From assembly GCA_014621425.1 (NCBI GenBank), contig JAANBB010000258.1, positions 1-57,007 on the forward strand: 57,007 bases of DNA. Direction: 5' to 3'. This stretch comes from Cylindrodendrum hubeiense (lineage: Eukaryota; Ascomycota; Sordariomycetes; Hypocreales; Nectriaceae). The notes under the pieces are model-generated. The model was not told where the DNA came from. It saw only the letters and a program-made list of their open reading frames with translations, and ran no database searches. Shown here one piece after another: positions 10,543 to 21,290 of the stretch. Made by a program: the position numbers and the translations under genes. Position 1 is the first letter of the stretch. Every line of letters starts with the position of its first letter.

Positions 10543-13137
10543 TTACGCAACGCGCAGCTCATCTCTGAGATCCTCCCTCCTTACCCTCCCGCCAACAATA
10601 CCTCTCCTGTTTCGCCCCGTCCTACCGCGCCCTAGCCAGTTGAGCTTGAGCATCTTACACAGCTCGACCATCTTGGCACTGCCTTCGTCATTGGGATCGC
10701 CGGCCCCGACGCCGCCTAAGCTTGACAGCACGCTCATGCACTGCAGCATGCGGCCGACCATGTCGGTGACATGCTTGGAGTCGTCGACGTTCTGTTCACG
10801 CTCGCGTACGCTGCCGAGTCCCGGTGGTGGTGGCATACTGCCCGAGGGAGTGAAGGGGCGCAGGGCACCATCGCTTCCGTGGCTGCCGAAGCTGACGTTA
10901 CTGATGGCGCGGCTGCGACCACCCGCTGAGCCCTCGCCCAGCAGCGTTGTACTGTTCGAGTTGTACGACGCGTTGGAGGGGTCAAGTGACATGGCAGTGC
11001 CTGGGCGGGCCATCGAGGTGAAGGACTCGGAGGGGGAGGTAGACAGAATACCTTCCTGTGGAGGGGATGAAAGAGCGGTATTGGTTAGGGCCGCGGGCAG
11101 GAACTCCAGAGACAGGCGGGAGAAGATAGTCTTGAGGGTTTCGTAGCGCGGGAGGATAACAATATCTCGGTACGCGATGAGAACTAACCTCCTGACATCA
11201 AGCACCGTCGCCGCAGGGGTCACCCGCGCGGTCTTGCTCGACCCCGAGGACGACATGACGCCGCCCCAAAAGTCTCGCGCCTGCTCTCCGGTCATGATGG
11301 TACCGCAGCCAGAAACTTCAAGGTCCAGAGGTAGGAAGACGGCCTGTAGGTACGGTAAAATGGACGTAAAGGTGAATATCCACAGCTCGACCAGCGTTGG
11401 GATAAAGCGGTCCTCTGGGGTTTGTCGCAGCGTCCGGTCCAAGTGCGAGAACCCCGTTGATAGTAGATCCCTGAGGTCCTCAAGCATCGCATTCGGTGAC
11501 CGCCGATGCATGCACCACTGGATATGCATCTGAACCACCTTGTTGAAATCCTCGATTGTGGGTCGAAGATCTTCGCCTTCAAAAATGACAAGGAGCTTAG
11601 CCTTCAGGACCGGCCAGGCGTCGTCCAGCGACATATTCTGAAGGCCAAGTTTCCCAGGGTCAACGGGTTCATACATAGTTGATTGCTGGGACAACGATGG
11701 TAAACTGCTTGGACCGGGCCATTCGCTCTGTAGATTAAAGCTCCCCTCGCTCTCAAGGCGAGCCTCGGAGCGCTCCGCGAGCTTCTTGTCCTTCTTCGTC
11801 TTGGTGAAGGTGGTCGAGTTTGGTCCGGGGCTCGGGGGAATATTGAAGTTGTAAAGGGGGTTTGGTGCATTCGGGTCGGTTGGCCTCGAATTGCTGGCGG
11901 CAGATGAGAGTGGGAGATGATACTCATCCTTGAGCTTGTGTTTTTGCCGTGATAGGAAGTGATGCTTCTTCTCTTTCTCCTTGCCCTTTTCCCTCTCATC
12001 TGTCTGCGAATCGATAGGCCGGATTGTAGCCGACGACGAGTTGTTCAGGCTGTATATTGACTGGTTGTTCGGGTCGACCAGGCTGCTGGTGCTAAAGTTG
12101 CCGCGCTGGAGCGCAGACAGGGCCGATCCGATTTTGCCCGGACTGGGCAACGGTTTGTCCTTGGTCTCGCCCTTGGTGCTAATCTTGCCTGGGCGAGAGA
12201 AGAGCTTGACTTTGGGCTTGATAGCCCCTGGCTTTTCCGACGCTGGCGGCGGAGGGGGAGGTTGTTGAGAATACGGCTGGGGTGATACCGAGTGCGGGCC
12301 TCGAGGAGAATTGTGCCCCGACCGTGGGAATACCACGTTGGCTGCCGCCGTCGCAGCAGAGGAGTGGGAGCCGCCATATCGGTCAGAGTGTCCGCCATGG
12401 TTTCCGAACCCAGTATCCCGCGGAGCACTCGCTTCCGTCAGACTCAGCATCGGCGGACCCATTGGTCCCTTGCTCCCGCTACCGCGACGAATGCCCTCAT
12501 TGGCATCGCCAGGAAACGGCACCGTCTGTGATCGTTGCCGGCTGTGCATACTGTTCTGATGGGACATGACGGCTGCCTGCGCCGCAATCTGGCTCGCAGA
12601 CATGCTCGCCGCCGAATTCGAGGCTGCCGCAGCCGCAGCAGCAGCAGCGGCGGCGGCCGAGGGGGGTGGCCCGGCGTGGTGGTTCATGCCGACGTGCGAC
12701 GAAAGGTTCGAGGTACTTGTAGATGGCAGCGTGGGCTCGAACATGCCCTGCGTGGCCGAGTGCTTGCGCGAATGGCCCTTGAGCAGCGGCGCCCCGGCGG
12801 AGCCTTGGGTGGCAGAGCGCGCGCCGGCAGGTCGAGAGAAGTGGTGGTGGCTCTGTAGGCTGGCGGTGCTCGAGTTGGCGTGCGAGGCAAACTGGGTGTA
12901 GATGGGCGTCGCCGGCGACGATGATTGCGGCTGCTGCTGCGTGGGGCGGGACCTGGGGATGGTGATGGACGGTCTGGGCGGATTGTTGTTGTCTTCGCTG
13001 CCCGAGGACTCGACGCGGCGCAGGGCAGGCCGCGAGGACGCAGATGGTTGGGACGGCTGAGACGGCTGAGACGGGTTGCCGGAGAGCGGGTTGAAGCTGC
13101 CGGGGCCCCGGGGCTGCTGGGGTCGTGTCGGTTGCAT
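10543..13137 (-). CDS. hbrB: HbrB/Bit61-type TORC2 subunit
   Basis: A single uninterrupted frame of 864 codons starting at ATG 13135-13137. The N-terminal 500 residues are low-complexity (Ser/Pro/Gln/Asn-rich), with an alanine run near residues 160-175. The C-terminal domain (about 499-838) carries the HbrB family pattern: a helix with DDAWPVLKAKLL, then QMHIQWCMHRRSP, ELWIFTFTSILPYLQAVFLPL, and LDVRRLVLIAYRDIVILPRYE. This family (Pfam HbrB-like, named for the Aspergillus hyperbranching mutant) comprises yeast Bit61/Bit2 and human PRR5/Protor, accessory subunits of TOR complex 2. It is divergent from gon7 with about 460 bp between the starts. The extreme C-terminus is Arg-rich. Confidence 0.85.
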   Translation of the reverse strand: MQPTRPQQPRGPGSFNPLSGNPSQPSQPSQPSASSRPALRRVESSGSEDNNNPPRPSITIPRSRPTQQQPQSSSPATPIYTQFASHANSSTASLQSHHHFSRPAGARSATQGSAGAPLLKGHSRKHSATQGMFEPTLPSTSTSNLSSHVGMNHHAGPPPSAAAAAAAAAAAASNSAASMSASQIAAQAAVMSHQNSMHSRQRSQTVPFPGDANEGIRRGSGSKGPMGPPMLSLTEASAPRDTGFGNHGGHSDRYGGSHSSAATAAANVVFPRSGHNSPRGPHSVSPQPYSQQPPPPPPASEKPGAIKPKVKLFSRPGKISTKGETKDKPLPSPGKIGSALSALQRGNFSTSSLVDPNNQSIYSLNNSSSATIRPIDSQTDEREKGKEKEKKHHFLSRQKHKLKDEYHLPLSSAASNSRPTDPNAPNPLYNFNIPPSPGPNSTTFTKTKKDKKLAERSEARLESEGSFNLQSEWPGPSSLPSLSQQSTMYEPVDPGKLGLQNMSLDDAWPVLKAKLLVIFEGEDLRPTIEDFNKVVQMHIQWCMHRRSPNAMLEDLRDLLSTGFSHLDRTLRQTPEDRFIPTLVELWIFTFTSILPYLQAVFLPLDLEVSGCGTIMTGEQARDFWGGVMSSSGSSKTARVTPAATVLDVRRLVLIAYRDIVILPRYETLKTIFSRLSLEFLPAALTNTALSSPPQEGILSTSPSESFTSMARPGTAMSLDPSNASYNSNSTTLLGEGSAGGRSRAISNVSFGSHGSDGALRPFTPSGSMPPPPGLGSVREREQNVDDSKHVTDMVGRMLQCMSVLSSLGGVGAGDPNDEGSAKMVELCKMLKLNWLGRGRTGRNRRGIVGGRVRREDLRDELRVA

Positions 13138-13600
13138 AGTCGTTGATGCGCGAGGCGGCGTAGTTACATGTTGATCATAATTCTAGCGCGGGCCGTCGCT
13201 CGAGGGGTCCAGGGGGACCGTGGGCGATGGAAGGATCGCGAGGGAGCGTCGAGAGTGGCGTGGATTTGTCTGTCGTTGAGGGATCTCAAGGCTGCTCGTG
13301 TCTGCGGTTCGACATACGTGTCGAGACGAGTATCGCGGCGATCGCAGGGAGGAGGTTGAATGCTGTTCAGATACGGATTCAGGTGCAGCATGGATGTATG
13401 TAAGCTTGGCTGCTGGGCCCATGTCCTTGCATGCACACATAAATCACATGTGGCGCTCGTCAACCCCGCGCCAACAAACAGCACCCGCTGGCCGCCTCCA
13501 AAACCTCCCACTCTAACCACACCTGCAAAAGTAACGACGGTTTGATATCCCAACCAATTCACCTAATACCACGCTCCGAAACGCCTACAACTCGTTCAAA
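13138..13600. promoter_or_regulatory. Shared promoter region of hbrB and gon7
   Basis: A 463-bp gap between two divergent start codons, so both promoters must lie here or overlap it. I see no clear TATA box or repeated operator. Confidence 0.5.
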
Positions 13601-13888
13601 ATGGCCCCCAACTCCCTCACCGCATCCTACGCCTCCCCCGAGAGCGAACCTTTCACATTCGCCTCCTCCCTCCCCGCGCTGCAATCCCCCGCCTCTGTCG
13701 CCGACAAGACGTCCTACCTTGCTGCTCTCCGCGCATCCGTCACTGATGCCCAGGCCCAGATCAACAAGGAGCTGACTGCTCGCATGGAAGAAGACAAGGC
13801 CCGTGATGCAGCTACCAAGAACGGCATCATCGATGACGCTAAAGAGGAGGAAAACTACGGCGAGGAGATCGTGGAGGATGAGGACTGA
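13601..13888 (+). CDS. gon7: GON7-like KEOPS/EKC subunit
   Basis: A 95-aa protein in one exon. The start context AAAATGGCC is good. The sequence resembles fungal Gon7: an N-terminal Ser/Pro/Ala part, a central VADKTSYLAALRASVTDAQ helix, then a helix with QINKELTARMEEDKA, and a strongly acidic tail (EEENYGEE...EDED). Gon7 is the small fifth subunit of the KEOPS complex (Kae1, Bud32, Cgi121, Pcc1), which makes the universal tRNA modification t6A and affects telomeres and transcription. The length matches the family. Identification rests on overall pattern because the family has no catalytic motif. Confidence 0.75.
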   Translation: MAPNSLTASYASPESEPFTFASSLPALQSPASVADKTSYLAALRASVTDAQAQINKELTARMEEDKARDAATKNGIIDDAKEEENYGEEIVEDED

Positions 13889-14139
13889 GCTGAACTCTGG
13901 CCAACCCAACATCACAACATAGATGACGAGCCGCCTTTCTCTTGACAATCTCAACAGTAACCTAGATACGGGTTTATTTGGGTATTGCTAAATCATGCTG
14001 GCTGGCTGCCTGCCACCGGATCCAACCCATGCAAATGCTCCTCAAAAACCCCTTCGACTCATGTACGCACCAAGCACAACACAACTGATGCTCCCATACA
14101 CGACAAGACAAGCAAAAAGAAAGAAAAAGAAATGGATAT

Positions 14140-17100
14140 CTAAAACCCTCTCCCCCAGCTCGGTGCCCGCGACGAATCCACCTTGGTTCCCGTCACCTGA
14201 TTCAGACAGCCATAGTGCACCACTGTGTTGTCCGCTAGAACCGCCACCACGCTGCCGCCGATGCGCATACCGCCGCCCAACTTCTTGTGGCAGACGAAGC
14301 AGTGCCTCTCCTCCGTGATGGCCACATGCCTATTACGCCCACCCTGTCCGTTTGGCGCATCGTCGCCCAGGTGTAGTCGCGCCGCGATGGAGATCCCCTC
14401 CGACTTGCGCAGGCCCGCTGCGATGCGCGAATCGTTGACGAGCGTGTTCGCCGACCTGATCCGGCCACGGAAGTACGACTCTAGCGAGCTAACAGGGAGC
14501 TCATCGGGGATCAGGCCCAGAGTTGACGTTGCCGGTAATCGTGATCCGTGCTTCGAGAGGAGATCGAGAGCGGGTTCCAAGTTGGGTTTGTTTGGCGGAG
14601 GCGGCTGGAGGTAGAGCGAGAGAAGTGTGTGGTAAATAGACGGCGTGGTGTTTTCTGGGTCTTCCGAGGAATCCTCTGCCTGCGATGGTGGAGGACTATC
14701 CTTGTGAACGCGATTGCAGTAGCTATGACTTGTTAGACAACATCCCCAACGCTCAGTCAGGTTACATACTCTTCAGCCTTGACGTAATCCTTCATCTTGA
14801 AGACGTAAATCTCCAATGCTTGCTTATGTTGGCCCATGTTGCTGAGCACCACAGCCTGTGCCTCGTAGAACACGGGTTCTGTATCTATGTCAGCATCAAG
14901 CCAGAACGGCTGGGATAGAATGACTAACCGTCTCTTGGAATCAGTCCGAATGCCTTGCTCAAGCTGTAAACCTGGCGCGACTCCCTCAAGAACGCAACAA
15001 ACCGCTCCATTAGAGCGCTCCACTCGTCGTCTCTCTCTCCTCCCTTGAGATTCTTGACATAAAGTTCTACAAGGCGGTTATGCAGGTCTGGTGTCATATC
15101 TTCCAGCTCGTTAATTATGTGCTCCAGGTACTTGCCCTCGAGCTGCGTGTCGACCGTATGTAGGAACGCCACGACCTGTTCTCGCGGCAGCGTTTCGGCG
15201 TTCTCGGTGTCACCGATGAAGATTTCCAACGCTTGGTCTGGACTGGTTTTGAGAGTCCACTCCGCGTGCTCCAGAATGAGGTCGATTTCAGACGGAGGGA
15301 GATTCTTGAGGTACTGGATCGTGCGGCCTGGTCCATGAAGGGTTGGCGCAGCGTCATCTGGGGTTTCCGCAGAGCCAAATCTTCGTAGTAGTTCTAAGGC
15401 CTCCTTGTGTAACTTTTTGCCGTAGAAGAAGTCAACCAGTTCTGTGTACCTGTTGTGTTCCAGGAGCTTCTCGTTGACCACCTCAGGATCGCAAAAGTTG
15501 GGAATGCGGAATAGCGAGCTGGCCAGAGTCGGTCGCGAGTACATATAAGCGCGGAAAAGGGTCGTGTCGACCAAGCGGAAGGTACTTCGCAGATCCTCCT
15601 CAAGCTTCTTCTCTGACTCATCGAGGCTTGTTCTCAGGAACCTCTCTACTTCCTCCTCAGGGGTGCCACTGCGGTCGGCTTTGGGCTTTAGGTTGCCCGT
15701 GACAGGATCAAGGACTCTCTGTAGACGAGCTCGAGTTCCAGCAAGATAGCTGTTCAACTCAAGAACCGCATTCATCAAGTCTTTCCCATCAAGTGGCCCG
15801 TCTTCCTTCGATGGTGTCTCCTTGACACTCACCCCATCCTCGGCATCAGTCCCGTCTTTTTTTGAGGAAGAAATAGACGCAGTATCAGCTTGGGGCTTCT
15901 TGCCACCTCCCATCAATAGCTTAGCAAATCCACTAACGTTTGGCGATGATGTAGGGTCAGCCGCTCGCTCAGGGGCTTCGGAGCTATTTCGTTGTGACCC
16001 GTTCGACTTCTTGGGTGTCGAGGGTGCCTCCTCTTCTGGTTCTTCTTCGCGACCTGCCCAAGCAGACAGCTCTCCCGCAATTTGCGGAGGGAATAGTTCC
16101 AGTACCCGCTCAGGCGGTGCGTGTACGTCGTCCTCATTAAAGAGATCCATCGCCTGGCGGTACCTCTTCCTCTTGAACAGTGTCTCTGCCTTGAGCATCT
16201 TGACCTCCCGAAGGGTCTCCGTCTTGTTCCTCAGCAACGCATCTTCCAACATGCCTAGGATGCTAATGGCCTCATCGAACTTGCCGCCGTCAACAAGTTC
16301 CTGGATTTGAGAGTCGTAGTCTGTCGCACCCATTTTCCAGACGCATCGATCGCTCGAGATATGGAATCCTTTGCCGGCATGGGCCAAGCTGGACGTGGGT
16401 GGTGGGAAATGTAGTTGGGCCGCGCCGGGTAGCGAGAGGTTCTGTAGTAGCGATAAAGTGTTTGGGTTCCGGACCTCCAGGGAGCCTTTGGAGGGGGGTT
16501 GTAATGCTAGGATGTAGGGATACGAGTATCCTATCGACTCGGGAGCCGACTGCCAGGGAATCTGTTTCTTCTCGAGGGGTTTTCCACTGTCGTCGATGAA
16601 CAGTGTATTGATATCCTTGGCCAGCAACATCTCCCCGTCCGCCAACTTCGTCACCAATGGCTTGGGCATGTATCCTCCCAAACCCATATATCCCATGCTG
16701 GCACTGCTCATGGCACCGAAGCGACGCGTCTGGCCTGCTGCTGGTCCAGCACCAGGGCTCACAATCTCCTCGATTTCACGGGTGACGACGTTAACCATGA
16801 CATAGCCGCCGTTCATTCCGCACACCAACCTGGTGGCGCTCGCCCACGTCACGGACCTGATGGCCTCAGACAGCAGCACCTCGCCTACATCTTCGGATAA
16901 CTCGCTTTCATGCCAGGCCCATAGAAGGAGCCGTCGCTTGACCGCGACGGCGAGCCGGCTGATAATCTCGGGGATGCCTGTGTCTGCATCCTTGACGATG
17001 TTGGACGTCACGGCGAAGCACGACGCGTTCTTGGTTCGGGATAGCGTCTCGATGGGTTCGTAGGTCTGCAGGTCATACAGGGAGATGTGGTAGTTGGATA

Positions 17101-17516
17101 GCGACACGATCGTGTTGGCCTCCTTGATGATGGCAAGCTGCTCGATGGCGCGTGTAGAGAACCGGTCAACCTCACGCAGAAGGTCCGTCGGCCTCACGGA
17201 AGAACTCGGCGGGGGGGTATCCCCGTTGGTCGGGGGCGTCGCCGGGGCGGCATCGGGATCGGGGGCCTGCGCGTGGCCGTTGCCGTTGCCGTTGGGGGGT
17301 TGGGGAGGAAGCTCGTTGAGGCGGTAGACTCTGAGTGCGCCGCTGTTGAGACCGACAAGAACACGATCACCTGTTGTTCCAAACCAGTCAATCACATAGC
17401 CCTTACCAAGAAGACATCAGACGTGCGCGCATACCGTAAGCGAGGATGGTTTCGATCTTGGACTTGTCCCGCTGCCGCAGCTCGATGATGGGGCGGGCTG
17501 TGAAGGCGGAGAGCAT
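14140..17516 (-). CDS. vps39: Vps39/Vam6 vacuolar HOPS tethering subunit
   Basis: A 1071-aa HOPS subunit. In yeast Vam6 binds the Rab7 Ypt7 and tethers late endosomes, vacuoles and vacuole-mitochondria contacts (family knowledge). Four exons: 17435-17516, 14929-17370, 14770-14878, 14140-14722, with introns of 64, 50 and 47 nt, all in frame. The N-terminal 330 residues form a CNH/beta-propeller-like domain starting with LSAFTARPIIELRQRDK. The middle is helical, with the Vps39 domain-1 type helices (FRIPNFCDPEVVNEKLLE) and clathrin-repeat-like segments; it includes a charged low-complexity linker. The C-terminal Vps39 domain 2 has a partial zinc-finger pattern CFVC (Cys1019, Cys1022) and VHYGC (His1047, Cys1050). 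It is convergent with gon7. Confidence 0.9.
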
Positions 17517-18048
17517 GGCGGCGGCCAGCTCCAAGCTGATGGGGTTATCTGGAGGCGAAGCGCATCAGAAGGGTCTTGGGGGACCTAGAACAGCTGGGAG
17601 CCTGCAGAAGGAGACGGCGGAGTACAAGGAGGCGATGCGGTGCTGTCGTCGGTTCGTTTGCGGTTACGTGCGCCCTTGTAATGTAATTGGAGTCGTCGGG
17701 TATTGACAGTACCGTCGGAGGGCGGGAACGTCGACGTCAGTCGCCGGATGGTCAGAGCTCCCTGCATGTACAGTGCAACAGTGCGAGCCCGCACCTTCAC
17801 CATTTCAAGCCACAATTTCATTGTCAAAACACATACAACGTCTACCTGAACGACATCGGTAGGTGCCAGTCTATCCCACGCCTCGTCTATGAATGAATTA
17901 CAGCCCATCCCTGAGCTGATAGGGGCCATTCCAAATTCTAAAGAAAACAAAAGAAAACACCGCCACAGCGGAAGAAGCATAACCCAACTACACTCCCGCT
18001 CGCGGTCACTCATTCTACTCGTCAGGCACACCATGCATTCTTCATCAA
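17517..18048. other. Intergenic between vps39 and phosphate transporter
   Basis: Holds the vps39 promoter and the 3' region of the upstream minus-strand phosphate transporter. No gene recognised. Confidence 0.4.
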
Positions 18049-20764
18049 CTAATCCAATCCTGCAACTTGCATAATTCCGTAGCCCAGCGTGACTACAACA
18101 GCAAGAGTAAGGAGACTGCTCGGCACTCCGCGGCTGATGAAGTGCTTGACTTGCAAGTAGCGCTGGCCGAATGGATCCTCCTTCATGATCGCAGCTATTG
18201 TGTGTTAGCTCCGTTCGAAATCTAAGATATGATACAAACTTACTCATGTTGGGGAATCCACTCGTAGGCAAGCCCATTGCTGCGCTGCACATGAGAACGC
18301 CGCCCATGACCAGCAGGTTAGGGTGGGGTTGCTCCATGGCCATACCGACGTCGAAAACGAGAGGAAGGAAGATCAAGGCAGCCACTGTATGGCTGATGAA
18401 TGTCGCAATAACCAGGATCAGGCTGGAGAAGACGACCAACACACCATACAGGCTCATGCCCTCAACCTTCTGGGAAACGATCTCGGCGAGAGTGTGCAAA
18501 AGACCGGAAGATCGGACCGCTTTGCCGAGTGACAAACCTCCGGCGGCGAGAATGATGATAGTCCAAGGAAAGTTGTTGAAGTCCTCCTTGGTAAGGATTC
18601 CAATTCCAAAGAACAGGACAATGGGGATGATGGCGATGACACCCATATCTCCAAATATGCCTTCAAGCTGGTGGCTTCCGCACCACAATCCAATGGTGAC
18701 AAGAGTGACGATGGTGACGAACCACTGCACACCTGAAAACTTTTCTTTGACAGGTCTAATCGGAGCAATCGTCGTACCCTTACCAGGCTGGAACGTCACG
18801 AGGAGGAGAAACCAGATCAGGAAAAGGGAGACGGCTCCGACGGGGATGACAATGAAGAACCACTGGAGCCAGGTGGGCGCGGGCTGCATGATTCCCATAG
18901 CTACCACGTTCTGCGGTGAGGCAATCGGGGAGAGCATACCGCCAATGTTGGAGGCGAGGGCAATGCCGATGATAACGGCCTTGGACATGTTTGAATCAGA
19001 AGGTAGTGTTCGTAACATGGGCTACTTAAATGTTAGCTTGGATTTTATCGATAGGCAAAGTTAAAACCAACTCACCTCAATAATAGAATAGCACAGCACT
19101 GGTGCCGCTACGTTGCTGATGAGCATGGACGCAAAGGCAGCCACGAACATGTTCGCGATCAACACAGTCCTCGGTTGGGTGCCGGCCTTGCTGAGGATCA
19201 GGGTCGCGAGTCGCTTATCGATCGTGCATTTAGATAATGCAGCAGCTAGGGTGAAACCACCGAGCAGCAGCATGATGACGGGGGTCCACATGGCCGCAAA
19301 AATCGCCGAAGTTGCCTGCTTGGAATCGAGACGCATGTGTGTCTTGCCGGGTGTCTCATCCCGGACAACGTTCAAAACAACGGAGAGGAAGGGGATCAAC
19401 AGAGACGTCACAAATAGGGGAAGAGTCTGTCAAATTGTCAGATTCATCGTTATGCTGTGAGAACAACGAACATCACTCACCTCGGTAGCCCACAGCAAAC
19501 TGACAAAGATAAGCATCGCAAGGCAGTTTTGCTGCTCAGGCTTCTCCATCAGGGGCAAAAGTAGTAGGGCAAGGAAGACGCCGATACACAAGATAAGCGT
19601 CCACAATGACGAGCTAGCCAGCCATGGGGGCAGCGTGAAGCTTCCAAATGGCGTGGGAATTCGTCTCGTCACGGGAGCTTTGGCCTCGTCGCCCTGCAGT
19701 CTCCTCGAGGCAGTGGAAATCTCCTGGCCCAGCAGCGACTGTCCTAGACCAGCGGCCTCGGCTCGACGCTCGATACCGATGAGGTCTCGCCAGACAGTGT
19801 TGCGCTCCCACACGACGTGTTCTCGGAGGTGGGATCGCAGGTCCTTGCGGGCCAGGGCCAAGTCGCCGTCAGTGACAACCTCAGAGTAGGCCTTTTCCAT
19901 CATGGAAATGTTCTCCTCAATAGTGCGCTTGGTCTGGTCCTGGAAGGGGTAGGCCGAATCCACGTGGGCCTGGATATAGCTGGCCTTGAGTTCCTTATCG
20001 AGGATTTTGTCGAATTTCTTGAGGACCTTGCTGAAACCAGTGCGGTTGAGCTGGATATACGACTTGAGCTCGCATAGCTGGACATAGAGGCTGATGATGC
20101 GCTTCTTGAGCATGATGCCCGAAGAGAAGAGTCCCGAGGAGAACATCATAGCCTGGTCGCCGTAGTCGTCGCCTGTGCCACTTTGCCGCCTAGCGCCGCC
20201 AAATTCGACGGACGCACTCATATCTGACTGTATGGGCTTGATGTTGGGAAGGGTCCTCCTCCGACCACTGCCCCTCCGCCTAGTTAAGCCAGTTGTCTCG
20301 TCCTCATCGCTGCCGCTGTCATCGTTGTCAGAGCTACGGCTCTGTGGACTCCTGGAGCGAGTGAGAGCGACACGCTGGGTTTCGGATGAGGATAGGCGGC
20401 GTAGGTAGGGTCGGTCTTCCACGGCGGATTCGTCACCGACATCGGCGAGGAGATGGGCAGCCTCTTCGAGAAGCTCCTTCTCCTTGGAGGTGTAGAATGA
20501 GACGATATTGTCGAGCTCTAGGGTGAGGGCGCGGGAGAAGACATCCTCGGGATCTTCGCGACCGATGAGAGGCCTGGATTCCCCGTCGCCGGATCGAGTT
20601 TGATGGACAGACTTTTCGAGCTGGTAGATCCTAGGAGCACAAAGGGTTAGTACACAGGCATTATGGTTAGGCTAAGGTTAGCAGGTGCAGCAAGGGAGTG
20701 CTACGTACAGCTTCTTGAGGTTGCTGTAGGCAATGTAATGACTGCTCCAGTCCGGGACAAGCAT
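18049..20764 (-). CDS. SPX-DASS low-affinity phosphate transporter (Pho87/Pho90 type), N-terminus frameshifted
   Basis: Imports phosphate at low affinity; the SPX domain senses inositol pyrophosphates and restrains transport in yeast Pho87/Pho90 (family knowledge). Five exons: 20709-20764, 19481-20630, 19076-19426, 18244-19021, 18049-18194, giving 826 aa from ATG 20762-20764. SPX core occupies about residues 1-290 with an acidic/Ser-rich insert. The hydrophobic DASS/SLC13 domain follows (about 370-826), with the motifs SPIASPQNVVAMG and GLPTSGFPNMT. The canonical SPX start, MKFSHSIQFNA, is present just upstream at 20792 but in another frame: one extra T in GCTTGTC separates it from VPDWSSHYIAYSN. 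As it stands, translation would begin at MLVPDW and lack the first SPX helix. Either a sequencing error or a real lesion. Confidence 0.8.
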
Positions 20765-21290
20765 TGAACTGTATGCTGTGGGAGAACTTCATCTCGTCTT
20801 GTTCCTCAAGCCACCGGCGCTTCTCGTCTCGTTTCGCCCGTCTCTGGGACTCGCGCTCGACTGCTTTGTGGCGAGGTTGGATCGGCGGGTACTCGTCAAG
20901 CTCGTACTCGTCGTCGGCGTGGAGATGGGAGTGCGCTTGGGGTTTGGTATTGTCGTGACGAGCCAGCACGGGGTCGTCCTGGTCTCGCAGGGCAGCAGGA
21001 GTGACAATCCCTCCTCGTCCACCAATGCCTGTCGAGGACTGGGTATGGTGGTGATGGCCAGGGCGGCTTGCGACGGCGGGTGTGGCAGCGGCAGCGGCAG
21101 CAGCGACGTCAGGGACAAGGACGGCGCTGGGAGCGGAGGAGGAGGGATTCTCGAGGGGGGTGGAGGTCGGAATGATGGCGACGCGCAAAACGAAAAGGGA
21201 GAGTTGTCGTGTGCCTTGTGTCTTATCGCATGGAGAGCGGAGTCTGGAGGGGGAACGTCGGAGCGAAAGCGGGAGTCTTTTGTTGAGCAA
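20760..21290 (-). other. Open frame carrying the displaced SPX N-terminus
   Basis: This minus-strand frame contains the expected SPX start codon (20790-20792) and its first 11 residues. It stays open upstream to 21290 with a charged, coding-like stretch (DEYELDEYPPIQP, then REsQRRAKRDEKRRWLEEQDE-type residues) immediately before the Met. Known SPX transporters start at that Met, so the upstream part is probably leader, but an N-terminal extension is possible. Confidence 0.4.

Noticed and set aside
18198..19064. 288-codon plus-strand frame
   Set aside because: Antisense shadow of the phosphate transporter membrane domain, whose sense strand has clear family motifs.
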